From Neurospora intermedia (taxonomy: Eukaryota; Ascomycota; Sordariomycetes; Sordariales; Sordariaceae), in contig BTPP01000004.1 in assembly GCA_037102815.1 (NCBI GenBank), positions 2,418,001-2,482,000 of the forward strand: 64,000 nt of DNA. Direction: 5' to 3'. Positions 61,414 through 64,000 of the stretch are shown in pieces; positions within the stretch are counted from its first letter, which is position 1, and every line of letters begins with the position of its first letter. The notes under the pieces were generated by a model. The model saw only the letters and a list, made by a program, of their open reading frames with translations. It searched no databases and was not told the origin of the DNA. Both the position numbers and the translations under genes were made by a program.

Positions 61414-64000
61414 TTACTGTGTCTCAACGGGATAAAGCACCCCGTTCTCTGTTGGTGGCCCGCTGCTAAAACCGTTTTGGTCCGCGTATTGGACTCCCGG
61501 GGTTACTTGGCCGTTCTCATCCTCCTCATTGAATTGTCTGCTCTCTTCCACATGGCGCAAAAGCTGCTTTAGATTGCCTCCAAACACCTTCAAGCTCTTG
61601 GTGCAGGGAAGGCAGATGTTGAGGGCGCAGGCACTGCAAATGTAGCAATCCACATGCTGTCTCTCACCACAAGTGCGGCAGGCAATTCGATTATATTTCT
61701 GTCGGCTCGGCGTCATGTACCTGTGGCTCGTGAGGCACCGATAGTGTTTGTCCGTAAGAGGGGGCGCATCGAGTACTCCGTCGGCTGGCAATGGTGTGCA
61801 CCAGTTCTTCTTCTTCTTCAGGAAGAAAGCCACGCCGGGGTTATCGGTCCTCTCGGGCCAGGACTGCTCCTCGGGCTCCTCCTCGTCCGAGATCACGGCA
61901 ATCTCGTTGTCCACATATCTCTGCTTTGGCGGTCGGAGGGTCTCGACAGATACAGCAGATCCGGATTCGGATACGGAGCCATGATCTATGATACCATTGG
62001 AGTATTGATGATATTCGTTCTGGACTTGAATTTGAGGAGTAGGATATGCGGGTCGGTTTCCGTTGCCGGTTTTGGATGTGGTTCGAGTGGGGAACGGGGC
62101 TGCATTGGGGGCCGGGGGCCGCTCTACAGGGCGCCCCCGGTTGGCCGCAGGAGAAGCGGGGAGTCCAACAGGCGAGCGCACGGAGAGCCCGGCGGCATCA
62201 TTGTTTTCTTCGCTTGGAGCCAGATTTGAATTGTTCACCGACCGCATCTGGGAGTCGTACCCTCCAACTGCTTTCCGCTGAATCGCGGGTCTGTTTCCAC
62301 CTTGTACATCTGTCGATGGCACTTGTTGTACCGACGGCTCCCAATGCGGCTGCTTGACTTCGTACTGTCCATAGTCGGGTGCGGGATGGTGGGCGACGGA
62401 AGGAGCGGTAGTGGCGGCAGGCAGCCCATTGCTGGTTTCGAATGGCGGTTGCGACACTGCCTTTTCTGCGGGCGTACCCGCTCTCGGTGTGTCGTCGCGG
62501 CTCTTCTTTCTCAAGTGGGATTTGGCTTGGCCCATCGTATCCTGCACCTGGGGAATGACTTGTTGACGAGAGGCTGAAGGACGGATGTTTCTCCCAGGAA
62601 GAGCATTAGCAGTGGTTCTATGCGCTGGGGCACGGTGATTGTTATTGGCTGCAGGTGGGGATGCGTCGACGTGCCCTGGCGACAAAGGCGGTGTTACTGT
62701 TGGCTGGGCGTCGGCGGTGCGCGAAGCAGCATAAGATTGAATCTGGCCTGATTCGGCCGTGGATCCGTTGCTGGAATCAAGTTTCAGGTCCGCAACCACC
62801 AAGTTCTTTTCACTTTTCACCGATCTCCGTCTCCAGAGCTCTCCGTGCTGGGGAGAAGTGTTTGAGCCGTTGATCGAGATCGGCGCGATTTGCGCCCCTG
62901 TCGAAGCTTGTTCTGTTTCTGATCGGACTATTTTCGGCGGGGTCTCTGGCCTTTGACGGTTAAGATGCGCGTCTTTCTCTTTCACTGGAGGCGCGGGCGG
63001 TGCCGGCGGCAATTCTCGCTCTGATTGTGCGAAATTTCGAGACCTGTCTGCTTCCCTTTTTTGTTCATGGCTGTTGGAATATGGGACTTGTCCGACTAGT
63101 CTCGAAGACGATGTGCTTAAGTTGGGCTCCTTGGAATCGGGAAAGCTACTATGGGTAGAGTTTGTCGAGGATCTCGGGGTTGATCCAGGACTGCCATCCG
63201 AATATGCCCACACGATGCTGGATACGGACCCGGCTGGTGACACGGGAACCGAAGTGTCGGGCGACGCGGCGGGCTTGAGATTTGCTGACGCCGAGGCCGA
63301 AGCCGGAACCGAAGCCGGGACTGGGGCTGGGTGGGGTGGTGAGGATGGCCGGGAAGCTGCGATGGGCTTTAGGGTGGGCGAGTCTGGGGAAGCCGCAACC
63401 GATGTGGGAGAAATCACAAGCGAAGGCGAAGTAGGGGAACTTATGCCAGGACGAACAGGCCGTCTGGGTATCGACATGGGCGGTAGGGGCGGCAGCGGAG
63501 CATTCCAAGGTTTGGCGTTGGAAGCGGCCGTCGGTGTAGGGGGTGTGGAGGCCGCGTTGACAGTCGTGATCATAGTAGCTGCCTTCTGCTTATCAGCTCC
63601 GGGATGCTGCGACCCGGCCGTTCTTTCCCAGCTGGGTGCTTCCACAGCAGATCTAGGCGCTGGCGGCAACTTTGGTTTTGCTTGCTGTGGCGGCGGAGGG
63701 GGCGGCGCAGTGGGAGGACTAGTTGGGGGACCAGAGATACCAGTACGAGCCTGGATTGGTGCAACAGGCAGCTTCTTGTCCAATGGGCTCAAAGCTGACG
63801 TCGCTGACGTCGGCGTTGCTGCTATGGGCGTTGTTGTTGTCGTCGTTGTCGTTGGCGGCGCGGATTTGGGCGGAGCTGGGCTTCTGGTTGTTGCTCCTCC
63901 TGCTGTTGCTTCTGGCGATAGTAACGATTGGTCGGGAGCCTTCGATTGGGCCCCGTCAAAACGAAGCAACTCGGAGAGCTCGAGTTTGGGAAGATCGGGG
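61414..64000 (-). CDS. Large proline-rich protein with C-terminal cysteine cluster (5' end outside window)
   Basis: The frame is open from the right edge to the stop at 61,414-61,416, about 862 residues seen. It reads PDLPKLELSELLRFDGAQSK at the edge with no ATG there, so the N-terminus lies beyond 64,000. Most of it is disordered, Pro/Ala/Ser/Thr-rich (SPPHPAPVPASVPASASASA). The last about 160 residues look folded: VAFFLKKKKNWCTPLPADG, HYRCLTSHRYMTPSRQKYNR, then a cysteine cluster CRTCGERQHVDCYICSACAL and NICLPC with C-x2-C pairs, likely binding zinc. After that comes GGNLKQLLRHVEESRQF. I do not recognise the family. The C-terminal module is probably a protein-binding zinc domain. Confidence 0.75.
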   Translation of the reverse strand, partial: PDLPKLELSELLRFDGAQSKAPDQSLLSPEATAGGATTRSPAPPKSAPPTTTTTTTTPIAATPTSATSALSPLDKKLPVAPIQARTGISGPPTSPPTAPPPPPPQQAKPKLPPAPRSAVEAPSWERTAGSQHPGADKQKAATMITTVNAASTPPTPTAASNAKPWNAPLPPLPPMSIPRRPVRPGISSPTSPSLVISPTSVAASPDSPTLKPIAASRPSSPPHPAPVPASVPASASASANLKPAASPDTSVPVSPAGSVSSIVWAYSDGSPGSTPRSSTNSTHSSFPDSKEPNLSTSSSRLVGQVPYSNSHEQKREADRSRNFAQSERELPPAPPAPPVKEKDAHLNRQRPETPPKIVRSETEQASTGAQIAPISINGSNTSPQHGELWRRRSVKSEKNLVVADLKLDSSNGSTAESGQIQSYAASRTADAQPTVTPPLSPGHVDASPPAANNNHRAPAHRTTANALPGRNIRPSASRQQVIPQVQDTMGQAKSHLRKKSRDDTPRAGTPAEKAVSQPPFETSNGLPAATTAPSVAHHPAPDYGQYEVKQPHWEPSVQQVPSTDVQGGNRPAIQRKAVGGYDSQMRSVNNSNLAPSEENNDAAGLSVRSPVGLPASPAANRGRPVERPPAPNAAPFPTRTTSKTGNGNRPAYPTPQIQVQNEYHQYSNGIIDHGSVSESGSAVSVETLRPPKQRYVDNEIAVISDEEEPEEQSWPERTDNPGVAFFLKKKKNWCTPLPADGVLDAPPLTDKHYRCLTSHRYMTPSRQKYNRIACRTCGERQHVDCYICSACALNICLPCTKSLKVFGGNLKQLLRHVEESRQFNEEDENGQVTPGVQYADQNGFSSGPPTENGVLYPVETQ

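Overview
The window is nuclear DNA from a filamentous ascomycete. Genes have short introns of about 50-110 bp with GTRNGT-type donors, dense coding is separated by CT-, A- and GT-rich intergenic DNA, and a long block at the left end carries the signature of repeat-induced point mutation (RIP: CpA and TpG almost gone, TpA everywhere). The gene set and order (tim14/pam18, a QIP-like DEDD exonuclease, Ku80, topoisomerase III) resembles what I recall of the Neurospora crassa NCU00075-NCU00081 area, so a member of the Sordariales is the best guess. That placement is from memory and was not searched.

Layout. 1-11,250 is AT-rich wreckage of at least two LTR retrotransposons on the minus strand. One is clearly Ty3/gypsy-like: gag remnants near 9.2-8.4 kb, reverse transcriptase near 6.1-5.8 kb with its YxDD box decayed to Y-I-N-N, and integrase near 4.4 kb. 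Its LTR start at 11,516 abuts a 162-bp repeat (11,517-11,678). An inverted copy of that repeat lies at 49,517-49,678, where it is followed by a GC hairpin and a short interstitial telomere-like tract. The two copies enclose about 37.8 kb that holds most of the genes.

Genes, left to right: a bactofilin-like beta-helix protein (-), a multi-pass membrane protein (-), a single-finger C2H2 protein (-), a 7.8-kb stretch with no convincing gene, a GRGGAGN-repeat (DUF3602/Par32-type) protein (+), PAM18/TIM14 (+), QIP-like exonuclease (-), Ku80 (-), a DUF4149/TMEM205-type membrane protein (+), a serine-rich small protein (-), a DUF1295 membrane protein (-), topoisomerase III (+), the right repeat/telomere-like block, an STB3-type Sin3-binding protein (+), an intron-containing tRNA-Ile(AAU) (-), a Ser/Thr-rich coiled-coil protein (-), and a large proline-rich protein with a C-terminal cysteine cluster that runs off the right end (-).

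Functionally the centre of the window is rich in genome-maintenance and genome-defence genes: QIP (small-RNA silencing), Ku80 (non-homologous end joining) and TOP3 (dissolution of recombination intermediates), with PAM18 (mitochondrial import) beside them. TOP3 has two in-frame ATGs 28 codons apart. The extra N-terminus looks like a mitochondrial presequence, so one gene may supply both nucleus and mitochondrion. I did not find a wholly new system. The most unusual items are the inverted 162-bp repeat pair with visible RIP-type differences, the telomere-like tract beside it, the fungal bactofilin-like gene and the dual-start TOP3. Exon coordinates were worked out by hand from splice consensus and frame continuity.
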